DNA of 64,000 bases, from the NCBI GenBank assembly GCA_030386875.1, contig CM059562.1, positions 65,408,201 through 65,472,200 of the forward strand, in the 5' to 3' direction. The notes under the pieces were generated by a model. The model was not told the origin of the DNA and searched no databases. It was given only the letters and a program-made list of their open reading frames with translations. Source of the DNA: Morinoia aosen (taxonomy: Eukaryota; Arthropoda; Malacostraca; Amphipoda; Talitridae). This document shows, in pieces, positions 12,546 through 25,944 of this stretch; position 1 is the first letter of the stretch; every line of letters begins with the position of its first letter. Made by a program: the position numbers and the translations under genes.

Positions 12546-13225
12546 AAATGAAGCTGTGACGCACTTTGATCAATAGTTGGATTCAACTTTTGATCATTTT
12601 TATCAAGCGATTCGTTTCTTTGAGCAACTCTTAGAACAACTTTGGAATTTCACATACTCCAACGACTTCGGAGCCGGCCACCTTACATTTACTTCTTCAA
12701 CTGAACAATTTCATCAACTTTTTGCTATCTAAGTGTTTTTACCGACTAACTTTTACGATATGGTGATGAGCTTCTTGAAAATGTAACTGTACGCTGTTAT
12801 TTTTAAGCCTGCTGCCGTGGAACGTTGTCGTCACTGGCACCGTAAAACCTTTCAAATTTGTTTTTACTATTCCCAAAAAAATGTCGCTAGCCCCATTGTC
12901 TGGAGTTGGAATGGAAATCTGACCTCAACAACGGCATGAAACGTGAAAAATAAAGAGATACGTGATTTCAAATATACGACAATACTAGAATCCGTCTCCG
13001 TCTATATAATGACCTTGTTGTTGAGACTGTCAGCTGAAGTAGCGCCACCCAGGCGTACAATAAAAAAATCATTTACCAGACTGTTTTTGGTACGTTATTG
13101 AAAGCACTATCGAATTCATGATACTACACTGACGAATAGCGACCCTTTTTGTACTAGGGCTTGTAAATGATGAGTGAAAATTGCGTGTGACTATTTTCTT
13201 TCCTCATTTCTTTTCATTCTCCTCT
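12546..13225. other. Non-coding stretch
   Basis: No gene is seen. The only notable sequence is the inverse-oriented relative of the 42-bp repeat at 13031-13058. Confidence 0.4.
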
Positions 13226-13380
13226 TCAGAGGGGCCGCATTATGCAGTGCAAAAGAGCTGTAATTTCTCCTACAGAGGTGCTGCAATTTCCTTTGCAGAG
13301 GAGCTGTAATCTCTGCAGAAGGGCAGCAATCTCCAATGTATAGGGGCTGTAGGCTCCTCCACAGAGATCACCAGGTGCTG
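13226..13380. repeat. Degenerate tandem repeat of about 30 bp
   Basis: Roughly five variants of a unit containing GAGCTGTAAT, then CTCC, then GCAGAGG follow one another. A minus-strand open frame (13226-13432) crosses it and owes its length to the repeat, so it is not called as a gene. Confidence 0.5.
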
Positions 13381-16300
13381 TTGGTAGTAATACTAGCGGT
13401 TCTTTGACTCTTTCACCACCATCTGCTCTCACTTCTTTATTCCTCGTGTTGCCTGTGCGTGATTGGCGCCTGGCTGCATAAAACTACGGACCATTGCATT
13501 AACGGACATTCCGATTCCTCGTTAGAGGATGGTACAGTATAGCATTCTGTTATTTTTAACGCAAATGTTTGCCTCGTTATATTCCGAGACTGATTATACA
13601 AAGAGTCCCTCATTGATTACATCGTCAATTTTATTTTGATAATGCAAGTTGTTCCCCTCACTTTGCCTAGGAATAAAAATAATTTATTAATGTCTTCCTC
13701 AATTTATACTGCCGTATGAGTCTTAGAAGAAAATGAGACCATGGACTTCTCATGGCATACGTTTAAAAAGATAAAATCTATATTCTACTTAGCATGAGGA
13801 CTAGAATTACATTTGAGAACTTAGGATTACAGATAGCATTTTTTTGTTGTTTTGCTCAAAACTTTGAACCTGCGCTAAAAAATAAAACTCTTACGAAAAC
13901 ATCAGCACGTGGTGCAGCTCCGCAAATATTTTGCAGGAACTTCAAAAATATTTTCCCCAACTCAGCCAAGTCCACTTGTGTCTCTAGATAAAAATGCAGT
14001 AGAAGAAAAAAGACTCCCGTGTGGCTGTTGCAGCGTACGTACTTCTAACTCTCATGAAGAAACAAACTGCCTCTAACAAAGAATCTTACCACTTTTCTTA
14101 CCAGTATTGTTGTCCTTATGGAAGAATATTTTTGAACTATTTTACTTCTGACGTTCCCGGAATTATTTTGGGAAGCTTTAGTTCGCTTCAAGTCTCACAG
14201 AAAGCGTGGAAAGTTCTCACAGATTTAAATATGAATATTTTTAACCTCAAAGTTTTATCTTCAAAAGAACAGTTCACCTGTTTTTCAATAAGTGTTTGCT
14301 AGAACTGCGGGTTGGACAAACTGCTTGCTTTTTGAGCAGGATAGAATTATGTTGTTTGTAACATCCGGGAGAACGAAGCATCTAATTTAATAAGACGAAC
14401 ATTCTCAAGTCAGTGAATGTAGAAAAATGAATTTTGATTGCAACTGTTACCCCAGGACATGAGTTAAAACAAGGTCTGCAGATGCCTGCTAACGACGCTG
14501 TGTCAAAGCATTTGCTCTCGGGTTCCATACTGTATCGGTGGAACGATTCCTCGACGTAAATTAACATTATCGGCATTATTGAGAACTTCTTCGGTTAACG
14601 TTTTGCTCAAAAATTCCCCTTAAAACAAAGGTAAGCTAAACGCTTCACGAAAATACCACGTTCGTAAAATGAGCATTTCAGATTTATGGAACCAACATTT
14701 GTACAGCAATCAAGAAAAGAGGGTTGTCCATAGCTTTGCGAGTTGTTGTACATTTTCCGCTTCATTGCACCAGCCCGGTAAGAGTTGCCATGATCGGCTC
14801 ATTTGCATGCGCATGCGCCTTCAATTTAGTGAAATATCGTTACGAAAGAGAGGCATCAAATCCCATTGAAAACGGGAGACAAATAACCTGCACTGAAGTT
14901 CAGAATTTTAACGTCTGGTTCTGAGGTAACTAGAACATCAACGATAGGGAAAACTATGCCAAGTCGTTAGTTGAAGAATTTCTGGCCCTAAATGCTAGTA
15001 GAAAAAGCGGCTGTCTCAGACCAATCAAATTAATTCCTATCATCTTGAACAATGGTTTTCCATAAGCTTTATAACCAGAACAAAGTAACAATGCTGGTTT
15101 CCCCGGTGTAGCTGGCGCTTATTTGCAACCCTCAGGTAGATAAAGAGGCACCGCTTTCTTCACTTTATTCACTGATAATGTACTTCATAGTGTCAAACTA
15201 TAAGCCCCTGACAAAAGGTGAGCGTTCTCAACCACTCGCCCACGGTAACAACGAAAGTACATAAAAAACGAGTACCGCTTCACGACCGTCATGAACGCCT
15301 AGCGCTTCACAGACCTCTTTCATGCGTCACATTGACTCCTTTGACACGCTTAGCAGGGTTACAACCCTGTTAAAATTTCGCCGTAGTGATGGGGGCAGGA
15401 GGCCGTCAATCAGCGCAGCACGTACGTAGTGGCAGCACCCACGTTGCTCAGCGGCTACTCGAAAAGTCAGTTGTTCACGGCAGTAGACAGTTTTTAGCGC
15501 AAATGTTCTACGTGAAGCAGAGTAGTTTTTAGGCAGCCACTGTAGCATCGCCTGCCGTCGATCATTCGATGCTGTGGTAATCTCTTCCACTCAAGGAGGT
15601 TGGTTCCACTCGAATGTTACTGTCCTGATTTACCCTGGGCAGGCTTTACTACCTATATCTTAGCAGATTCCTGCGGTAATATTATACTATGCCCGTTGTC
15701 CCTCACACGACATGAAATAGAAATTGATGCCGGTCACGTGGGAGTGTTATATGTATGGGGTTGAAATGATAGGATGTAAACTTTGTGTAAGCTCCTACAG
15801 AGAAAATCGTTGCAGGCTCTGAAAATCGATTATATATTGGCAATTTTATCACACGGGAACAGTTGCTGATCCAAACTCGCTTTTTTATAGGTTACAAAGC
15901 GCGCGGTCGCGGGTAATATAAACAGTTATACATTAGCAGGAAAGGTAAACCATTTAAAATTTACTTAGCTTCATGAAAGCTTTTTAAGATACAGGTCTTC
16001 CTCAATTTTAAAAATAGTCAAAATAATTATGACTAAAACTCAAACGTTTCACTTCTCATCGAGTCGAAAAGACCTTTTTTTATTCAAGGGAACAAAGAGA
16101 ACCATCGGTGCTACATATTATGGACTCGACATTCTGAGACGAGGGTTGCGACGAGGGATTTGTGACGAATCCCATTGCTGAAATGCCACTAGACGTTCAG
16201 TGAAAAAGTAACGTATATTAGTATTATATTAGTATATTAGTATATTAGTATAGGTATTTGAAGAATATGAAGTAAAATGCTCAGAAAATTACTTCTCGTG

Positions 16301-19300
16301 TAAATTAACAGATTTAGTGTATTAAAATCAAACTAAGTAACATTGCTTTGACGCAATAGTACGATTGTTATCGGAATTGTACGTCTATTATGTCTTACAA
16401 TGTTTCAATGAAATAAAAGTTGTGACGCAAATTAAACGCTTCAGGATGAAAAACAGAAATTAGAAAAATGTCCTTGGAATTCAAAATTCATATGACGTCA
16501 ACAGAGTTGGTTGCAACCTTGAAAAATACCTAAATCTCAGTTTAAAAGGTAAAGACAAGATGTGAGATGAAATAGAAAAGTGACAAGAGAAGCACGAGTT
16601 TGGGGCTTCTCTTAACTGTTCCAACAGTAGTTACACTGTTGTCTCTAATTAGGCGAAATTTTCACGTAAGAAAATTTATGATCCATCCAATCAGCGGTGC
16701 CCGCTTAAGGAATGATCTCAGGCTCTCTGGCTTCTGATTTTAATGGAGGAATGGAATTCCTAGTCCATCAGCGTAAGCCAAAAACAATTGAAGATTCAAA
16801 GCAAGTTATAAGTGAAACTGCACAGGAAATAAGCAAGGAATGAGTTCGTCGTGTCGTATCGCTTTATGCGTCAGTCGAGCGCAACAAATTTGTGCGTATG
16901 AAAATGAAACACATTTTAACACGTTAGCTACGTTTGTAAGGTTGTTACGGTTTGTTGGCAGTAGCAGAAAATCTGTCTTTGCTGCTCGACTACATTTTCG
17001 TTCTTTTTAAGAAGCGTGAAAGTGTATTTGCACAATAATATTTTAACTTGTACCCTTTTGTCTAATTATAATGAAGGTGGTAAAATAATTGGAATGCTTT
17101 TCATTGAAACCTGAACGTAACTAAGCACTAAACCTGGTTGTAAACAAATGTACCAATATTTCGTCAACTTCTTAAACCTTGATCTCCTGTTTTGGCATTT
17201 ACTATAATGAAGATTTACCTTTTTTCACACACTTTTTCGATTTACATCTCGAAATGCACGGTGTTTGTTAACATGCCGATCGTTCTAATTGGTATCTTTT
17301 TTATTATTGCCTTGCATTTGATGCCGATCATGTAGCACACAGTTAATCCTTTAGTCCAGACTGATACTTTTGGGTCATTCTCATTTCGTCACCTACAATC
17401 AATATATCGTGATGTACGGACACTCTGCATGTCCAGAAAGTGACAACTCATTGCAGAGTAGCTTTAATTTAAAGGTTTGTCTTGTATAAGTGCGACCATG
17501 TGGAACTCTCGTAAACATCAACGGTGTCCACATTCAAGCACCAACGTCTAATTTCATAAGTTCTCATATCCGTGCTTATCGTTAAGTATATTTTGAAAGA
17601 TTTACAGAAAGAATGCTGATAATTTTTCTGAATGGCTTTTGTTTGGCCTTTCTCTCTCAGGTTAGCTATAGCTACCTTAGCAGTGAAGAGGTATCGTTAT
17701 AAGCAGAATACCTACTATTTTCGAGATGTAAATGAATTATAGAAGTATAAAGAAAAGTCAATCGCAAGTAGAGAACCAATTTTTAAGATTCTCACTTTCT
17801 TGAAGAGGATCTCGAATATTGATTTAAAACAAATTCGTTGAAACTCAAATCAAAATTTCAAGATTTTCGTGTTTTACATTAAGCACTGAAACAGGGTAAC
17901 AGATATGAAATACTCCTAATACCAAGAAACCAGGGGATGATACCAGAATATCCTGCTGCATTGAGGTTTCATTAAAATGCACCGTTGAAAAAAAATAGTT
18001 TAATATTGAAAAAATTAGTTGAATTAGTTAGAAAATTAGTTTAATTTTGCGATAGCACATGTGGGTTCCTCAGTTAATATGGCTCACAAAGCTGGAGGTG
18101 TACTAGTATAAGTTTTGGTCAGTTGGTCGCCTCTCCCAATGAAGAATGTGCTATTTCGTTCCAATACTTGATCATTTAAATGAATTTCGGGGTACTTGAT
18201 TACAAAAGACACTTTGAAACATGATTTCAGTATTGGCCTTTAGTAATCTCGGAGAGCATTAATAAAAAATGTCGAATGTGGTTAAAATGTTGAAAGTTCG
18301 GCTCCCTAAATAATGATGCCATGCAAGTGCATCGTTCTGAAAATACGAGTACTTGGAATGACGACTGGGATTTTCATCTGAGTATAAAAATTCAATACAA
18401 TTGCAAACTCATTTCCCCATTCTTATGGGTGGCGCGCTCAAAAAAGAAAAATGGCATCAGGGTAGAATGTATATATCTTAGTTGTAATGTTTTGAGATGC
18501 AATCATTATGGTGATTTCTATTCTAATTGACTATAGCCTAGAAAATAATTAGCGATTTAAAGTTTTATTTAATGAAAATTGAATGAACAAATGTTTAAGC
18601 CTTCTGAGAAGCGTTGCTCACTATCTCTGAAAATGAAAATTAAAAAAAATTTCTCAAATCTTTACCTGTATCCAACTCTACGTTCGCCTTTTCATGATTT
18701 GCATTGACACCGTTTACTCCATGACTTTTTTGGTGTCAATAGAGATAAAATTCCACTTAAAATATAAACAAAGAAGGAAGACACAAAAGGTTCTAAACTT
18801 ACTATTTTTTCAAGCGAAGGTTTTTATTTCCCGTTGATTATGTAGAGAGACGCTCAAATTAATATTGTTCCTTTTAATTATTTTGATGACAATTATTATT
18901 GTCACGTACAAAAGGCCACGGTTTCCAGGACACTCACTCACCAAAGTATTCAATACTTAGCGATTAGTCAACCGAACGTGAAATTAAATGGAGAGGAATC
19001 AGTGTGTTAAGTGAGTTGCGCTGCAGCGATCCCTGCAAAATCCGGGAGATCACGTTACTTGTATTCTTTGTTAACAAATGAAACAGAATAAAACTGGAAA
19101 TGAAAAATGTACTGTAGGAACCGTAAACGCCGTTGTTCATTGATGAGTCAAGGGGATGTGTGTGCTTGGAGTACCGAAGAGAAGCACGTATCACATTGTT
19201 TCACAGCAAATAACATTATTAAACACCATGAACTGGTGAATAAAAGCAATAAAACGTCACTAATTTGAGCAGTATTTGGAGCCAATTCTCCCAAAATTTT

Positions 19301-22300
19301 CAATTACTAGTTATTCAAAATGAGTCACGTTATCCTTATATATGACACTGCTCATTCACAAACACATTGAACAGCAAAAGATCTCTCAAAAGCCTCGTTT
19401 AGGAAGTATAGCTTCAGCTTCCAGGAGTTTTGCATTTTTCCAGTAATATATTGCTAGTTTTGAAGACCACAAATCTTTTGAAAAATTTTTTGATATAAGT
19501 TAAAAACTGAGATTTATGGGAGATTTATTCATATTTTCCTCCAGAACCGATAACGTCGCGCGTCCTAACTGCATTCAAAAGAGTCGCGGCGGAAGACGTG
19601 AAATCTTTAAAAACCTAACAGCTAGGGAACCTAAGCAGTCAGTGTGAGGATAGATTTTTATCCCTAGTTATTTTTTCATGCAGCAACTTAGAGAAATTAA
19701 TCTTTAGATCCTCTCATACAACAATGAAGAGAGTGTTTTCTTAGTTATAGAAGTTGGTACCCAAAATTTCTCTTAGATGTTGGAAATCTTTCCCAAAACT
19801 CTAGAGAATCTGAAGTGCCTTTTTCATCCTTTTTAATCGTCATCGAACACGACAAACCAAGTAACTATCACGTTACTTTGTACCGAGTTGAACGCTATAA
19901 TTTCGAATATGGAAACTGAGTTTCATGAGAAATCAAGGTTCAAGAAAATTATCGCCACAGATCCTTATGATCAGTATTCATCATTAAACTAATGCATCTC
20001 AAGCACAGATTATAGCAAGGCTTGCATCGAAACTCATTTCGTGCTATCGTTTTTCCGACCCAAAATGCTCAGTTAAAATTTTAGTAGCATACATGAAGAA
20101 GATTATATACTGATTTCAAATTCAGCTTGAAAATGGAGTGTTTCCGTTATGAAACTGAATTAAGCATAATCAACATATGTGACACAATTCTAATCCTTGA
20201 ATTGCAATCAAGATAAGCACATCAAATTAAAATTAGGAAACACGTAAAACGAAAAGAACTGTCATTATTCTATATTCACTAATGCCATCAATACCATCCA
20301 AACGTTTGAAGTTCACAAAAATAACGTAATAAACCATTAAATATAAAACCTTGAACACATCGTAGTAAAAACTCAAAGTTACCCATTATAACGTAATAAA
20401 CCCTCAACTCAAGTCCAGCATATTTTCACAGGGTTCAAGCACTAATCGAATGTCTCATATTTAGACACACACGTGCGCAAAATGGACACTTCGTGAACTT
20501 CGTCTACGCCGGCATCAGGGAATGAAGCGTTGGGAAAAATGACCATCAAGTGAGCAATACCTATGAGAACCCTCTCAGCCAGAGCTTGCGGGAATTTTTT
20601 TTCCATCGAACACAAATTCACTCTGGCGAAAATGTATAACAAGAAAAATGACCAAAAATGCAATGGAATAATTTTTTTGAGTGCTGTTATGACAGATGTT
20701 CTGTACGAATCTCTTCTTTGTTCGCAATATTTGTGCAGTTGTGGCTCTGTAATCTTATAAAGTCGGGCTTTGATGATTTCTCTCATGTCTGTGCTACGCA
20801 AGAGTTGCTCCTATTAAGTTGCTGTAGAATTTTCGTGTGAAAAAATACCTCATCAACTTAAATTATTTTAAACCAATTTTCTTCACGTATTTGACTGGTA
20901 AAGCAACGTTTGTGCTGATGTAAGCAGTGATTTTTTTTTCAAAATAAGCTTGAGCGTTACTGTCAATCAAATTTAAAAGCGATTTTTTTGTCACAAACTT
21001 CAAACAATAACATTATGGATACAGACGCTGATTGATTTTTGAGTATTATTCATTGACTGTCAAACATTTTTTCAATAGCCTCCGAACCGTGAAACAAAGA
21101 AGGAACATTACAAGATACGTTTACGCCGTTCGTATTAATTGCGATAAACGTGAAATTTGAATGAGGTAAAAATCAGTATCTATACTCAATACTGCAGAGC
21201 AGTGAAATTTAATTATGCTAACACTAGTTTGTAACTCAAATTCGCTTGTATCAAACTCATCAAACCATAAATTTTCTTAGAGAAGTGGATTCAACGACTA
21301 ATTTTAGCAGTCGTTCTTCGTTCTGATGAAAATTGCCTCTCATAGTACACCAACGTATAATGTAAGCTAGATCGCTAATTATGCAGTTCATTTGTCATAA
21401 TTTAAAAGAGTACACTGCTTCCATTTGCACTTGATGTAAGTAATTGAGGCCAAAGTGCTGGGACGTGAAACAAAGAAAGTCTGTGGATCCAACCGTTGTA
21501 CAAAAGGCCTGATCACGCGATAATTTATGTATGATCTCGAAGTATGCTTCAATTGAAAAAGGGAATTGAGAACACCCGTAGTGCTAGTGATGACGAAAAA
21601 TCATGCTCAAATTAATGGTGTGCTGTTCTCCTCCAAATTTCATTTAATGAGATCAGTCGTATGGAACATAGGGATCTTTTCCAGATAAGCCCGGCCACTA
21701 ACGCAACTCATAAGTTCACCCACTTGTAGCTTTGAAAATAATGCACCTATCGACTTGAAATTACTCTCAAACGAAAGATTGAAACATTCTTTCTTTCCGT
21801 ATTGTAAACGGTACGGAAGCGGTTTTCTGTAAACTACGTAAATTTCTGGATATACCTATAGCTATGGATAATATCGGCGTTGTGAGGAGAGCTCAAAAGA
21901 TAACGCCCGTTTCCACATCGTGCTGCACTACCTTCATTGGGAGGAAAAACGTAAGCTTGATTAATATCGAAGTGTCTAAAATATCTGCTGTGCTTGTTAA
22001 AAAGAGTTTGAGTAAGTTTATAAAAGTTTCTAAGGAAGTTACTCCTCGTGAATAGTTTTCGTCAGGTGGAAGAACCCGCAGTTGGCTAAGTTCAGCAAAA
22101 AACTTCTTGGTTCGTGATCTGCACGATTACATTTTTGCATTATTATTCTAATAACGAAAACAGTGAACGGAGAAAAGGACGCAGGCATGATTGTAAATCT
22201 TTACAAAAGTCGCTGTAATATTCGTGTCAAAAGTGGCGATGATACCTGACATTGCAACTCTCATTGCGAGGAGGATCATCGATGAGCGTTATTGGAAAAA

Positions 22301-23228
22301 CTTCTTATATACGATTGCTACCCAAGCTTTCCTTTGCGAGTCGTACCAAGAGGGTCATCGCTTCAACTTACTCTGCGTGGATTTTAATGACAGTATTTTA
22401 CGGTTCAGTACTCGATTTTTATCGAACTGTCATTGCTACTTGACTTGAGAATTTTGAGTGAGTAACTTGACCTGAGAATTTTTTGCCCGCAAAAACTGGA
22501 TTTGACATGTCTCTCTGGAGCTTGAGTTTTCAATAATCAATATATCATTGCCATTTAATATTCTCAACGGCTTGGCTGCCTCAATTTTTAGTGGAAATAT
22601 TGGTGTTATTTCCAGATGTAAAATAAAGCTTATCCCCTGAGTGTGTACTGCTCATGCTTTCTAATATACCAGGGACCTTACGCATAAAAAGATAGCAGGA
22701 TGTTCATTTACAGTCATGGTTATTATTCATCATAATTTAAAAATTCAAGCTATGATAGGATTATTCAATATACTAAACCAGAATATTAAAAAGGGAGATT
22801 GATTAATTGGAATAATGTTTTTGCGCGATACTGTCTTGTGGAAGGGCGAATACCATCAATATTTTTGTATTGCAAACACCGCTAAGCTTTTCTAGACTCA
22901 GACTAAGACTCAGTCCTAAATTGAACTCTCCTGGGTCAACAGGTCAACCTCTCGAGTTCCGTATCGACCTGAGGGTCTGGAGCCAGCCTGGGCAAAAATA
23001 CAGATGAAATCAGTCCTTATGTTGGCCTATATTGAGCTCATACGGATTAGCCTAAGTGAGCTGTGAGTAAATTTACTCGAAAGGAAAAGTAGCTAAGCTC
23101 CATGATAGATCGCAGACTAATGAAGAACCTTTTTGTTGATTGAAAGGATTCAACGTTTATCTTCCCATTTTTACACTTGTGTCGCAAGAAACACTGATTG
23201 TTAGAAACACGTAGTTGCCTATAAATCA
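13381..23228. other. Nearly 10 kb without a recognisable gene
   Basis: The sequence is AT-rich, with short open frames only. The longest minus-strand frame (20442-20801, 119 codons) has a hydrophobic patch but no known motif. The frame at 15327-15590 (minus) lies in a slightly more GC-rich patch and is also unrecognised. The stretch could be intron, intergenic DNA or very old transposon sequence. Confidence 0.4.
16213..16251. repeat. Short tandem repeat (TATTAGTA)n
   Basis: About four to five irregular copies of an eight-base unit with small spacing errors. Confidence 0.75.
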
Positions 23229-24010
23229 TTGTTTATCGAACGTGGTCAGGTGATTGGGTGTCACTTTTGTCAGAAGTCTGGACACGAGATTTCCACACTC
23301 CTAAACATCCCTTGGTCCACTGTTTCTGATGTGATAGTGAAGCGGTGTGGAGTGACGAATCACGGCACACAAGGTGGCAATCCGATGGCAGGGTGTCGGT
23401 ATGGGGAATTGCCGGTGAACGTCATCTCTGAGTGTGTGTAGTGCCAACAGTAAAATTCGGAGGCAGTGGTGTTATTGTGTGGTCAGGTTTTCCATGGAGT
23501 GGGCTTGCACCCCTTGTTATTTTGCAAGGCCCTATCACAATACAGGCCTATATTGATGTTTTAAGCACCTTCTTGCTTGCCACTGTTGAAGAGCAATTCC
23601 TTGATGGCAATTGGCTCTATTAACACGATCGAGCACCTGTTCATACTGCACGGCCTGTGGCGGAGTGGTTACGCGACAAAAACAATCCTGTAAAGGACTG
23701 GCCTGTGCTGAGTCCTGATTTCAATCCCATCGAACACCTTTGGGATGTTTTGGAACGCCGACTTCGTGCCAGGCCTCACCGACCTACATCGATACCTCTC
23801 CTCAGTGCAGCACTCCGTGAAGAATGGGCTGCCATTCCCCGAAAAACCTTCCCGCACCGGATTGAAAGTATGCCTGCGAGAGTGGAAGCTGTCATCAAGG
23901 TAAGGGGTGGGCCAACACCCGATTGAATTCCAGCATTACCGATGGAATGCGTTACGAACTGCTAAGTCATTTTCAGCTAGGTGTCCGGATACTGTTGATA
24001 ATATAGAACA
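23229..24010 (+). pseudogene. Tc1-type transposase, internally deleted and stop-containing
   Basis: The N-terminal part (from 23229) has a paired helix-turn-helix-like segment (ERGQVIG, then EISTLLNIP and STVSDVI). The catalytic core resumes at about 23385 in other frames with VPTVKFGGSGVIVWSG. The second catalytic aspartate is in HDRAPVH and the glutamate in SPDFNPIEHLWD, exactly 34 residues apart (DD34E, Tc1). The reading frame carries a TAA at 23621-23623 just before the HDRAPVH block. The middle, including the first catalytic aspartate, is missing. After the C-terminus the sequence AGGTGTCCGGATACTGTTGA (near 23980-24000) resembles a Tc1 terminal repeat, but no partner was found upstream, so the 5' end is lost. 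The copy is immobile. Confidence 0.85.
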
Positions 24011-24193
24011 CATATCTCGTTGGACTTCAGCTTGTGTCTCCTGCAAGATATATGTCTATTATAGTTGTTAAGTATATGTATAGTTGTTGTGCATCAGAAT
24101 TTGTTTGAATAATTTATGAATTTGTGCCTACTGCAAGTTTTCTGTTAATTCTTGTTGTATACAGTGTGTTTCAGAACTAGAGGTAAAAAATGG

Positions 24194-24197
<4 letters not shown>

Positions 24198-24228
<31 letters not shown>

Positions 24229-24236
24229 CTTAAATC

Positions 24237-24270
<34 letters not shown>
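24198..24270. repeat. Two (TA)n microsatellite runs inside the left terminal repeat
   Basis: Dinucleotide runs at about 24198-24226 and 24239-24270 are split by AAATACTTAAATCATAA, part of which resembles the neighbouring terminal repeat. The right terminal repeat lacks them, so the expansion happened after insertion or in this lineage only. Confidence 0.85.
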
Positions 24271-24271
<1 letters not shown>

Positions 24272-24557
24272 AAATCTTACTAATGCTGGTGTTCTTACTT
24301 AGTAGCATAAATCTTAAAACTCCACTGTTTGCTGGTAATTCCAAGTTGAAAAGTTCTTAAATCATAAATATTAAGCGCTCACTCATGGCTGCCAACGAAG
24401 TTAAGTCTTAGGTGATCTAGTTAAGAAGTAAAATTACTGTATCCAGGAGAGTTTATGTCACTGATTACCCAATCATACTAATTTAGACCGTTTAAGGAAC
24501 AATTTTTTATTTTTAAAGGAAAAAATAACCCATCACAAATGATAAATTTAATTGTTA

Positions 24558-25620
24558 CTATAAGAAGTGTTCAAAGTGCCTACCGTGAACTTCAATACAC
24601 TTTTCATACCCGTCATGAACTGACTCACGGACAGATGTGAAAACAATAGGTTTCTCAGCTATTTGTGCTGCAACATCAACTATGCGGGTTACCAGATCTT
24701 GCTCTGAATCCACAAGGGTGACATACACCAGGTCCTTCATCGCCCACCACAGGAAGAAATCAAGTGGTGTCATGTCTGGTGAGCGAGGAGGCCATGTCAC
24801 TGGGCCGCCTCTGCCAATCCCCCTATGGGGAACTGCTCACCTAAAACCTCACGTGATCCAAGGAAATAATATGCTGGTGCTCCATCATGTTGAAACCACA
24901 TTCTTCTACGTATATTCAGAGAGACATCTTCTAATAATGCAGGCAAAACTTCTTGTAAAAATATCCTGTATGCAGCCGGTGAGAGGAGAAGGCATCAAAT
25001 ATGCCGATTAAACTGTCGTTTACAATTCCTCCCCTAACGTTGAGGCTGAAGCGATGTTGATGACCACGAATTATGAAGGGATTATTGACAGCCCAATAGT
25101 GAGAATTGTGCGCATTCAATACACCATAACGAATTGAAGATGCTTCATCAGTGAACAGGAATCTTTTCGGAAAACCGACATCATTTGTTTCTTTTTAAAA
25201 CCACTGAGTATATTGTATGCGAGGCTCATGGTCTGTAGGAAGGAAACTTTGCGCTGTTTGAAAATGATATGGGTGTAAGTTTTGACCGTGGAGTTCTCGC
25301 TATACAGTAACATGGCATGAAATGCCTAAATGTTGAGCAGCATAGCGCGTAGTATCACGAGGATTTTGTCCAAAATGTTGAATGATTCGTCCCAGATGAT
25401 CGTTGCTTTGCTGTCTGTTTATCCTGAAGCTTCCATTTTCATGCAAACTTCTGTGTAAGTTGGTGAAGAACCTGTGTCCAGGAACATCACGATTAGGATA
25501 CCATTCTCTGCACAACTGTGAAGCAAGTAAAGCATTTCCTGCTGTCCGTACATTAAATGAATGTCGCAAGTTCTGCATTCGTGAGCGATCCATGCTTACT
25601 GTTCGACGTGCAGTTAACAA
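24558..25620 (-). pseudogene. Mariner-related transposase, frameshifted, DD41D-like spacing
   Basis: The open pieces in order are: an N-terminal DNA-binding part (25620-25300, with ASQLCREWYPNRDVPGH and SLHENGSFR); a middle with LFTDEASSIRYGVLNAHNSH-like sequence holding the first aspartate (about 25170-25110); then WAVNNPF and FSLNVRGGIVNDSLIG; then FQHDGAPAYYF (about 24895); and finally WPPRSPDMTPLDFFLW (from 24800). At least three frame changes separate them. Counting from the D of QHD to the D of PLDFF across one apparent single-base indel gives 41 residues, the spacing of the DD41D (rosa-type) group. The family assignment depends on that count. The protein is not functional. Confidence 0.8.
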
Positions 25621-25944
25621 GTGACCAATAAAATAGGGCTCTTCCCCACTTAACTTAGTACTATGAAGTTAATTTTCAGATTCGATGCAAACATGCAACT
25701 GTTCCATAAACATTTCCCTGTCTATGATTCTCCGTGCAGGTACATTAATCACCTAAAACCTTACTTCGTTGGCCGCCAGTGAGTGAGCGCTTCATATTTA
25801 GGATTTAAGAACTTTTCATCTTGGAACTACTCGAAAACGGTGAAGTTTTAAGTTTTTTTGTTGCTCATGAAAATAGTTTAATTTTGCCATATTCTATAAT
25901 TTAAATAGTTTTATTTTTTGCCTCTTGTTCTGAAACACCCTGTA

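Larger units (their letters stand above)
24162..25942 (-). mobile_element. Mariner-related DNA transposon with long terminal inverted repeats
   Basis: The ends are CAGTGTGTTTCAGAAC at 24162 and its inverse (GTTCTGAAACACCCTG) ending at 25942, flanked by TA on both sides (24160-24161 and 25943-25944). The inverted similarity extends inward for about 200 bp. It includes AAGTTCTTAAATC and GCGCTCACTCA on the left, matched in inverse orientation at 25742-25850. The left repeat has been expanded by two (TA)n runs. The 1.78-kb element carries one decayed transposase on the minus strand. Confidence 0.85.

Noticed and set aside
15327-15590. 87-codon minus-strand frame in a GC-richer patch
   Set aside because: No domain recognised; could be old transposon sequence, but nothing decisive was seen.
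20442-20801. 119-codon minus-strand frame
   Set aside because: It has a hydrophobic patch, but no motif, no splice context and an overlapping open frame on the other strand.
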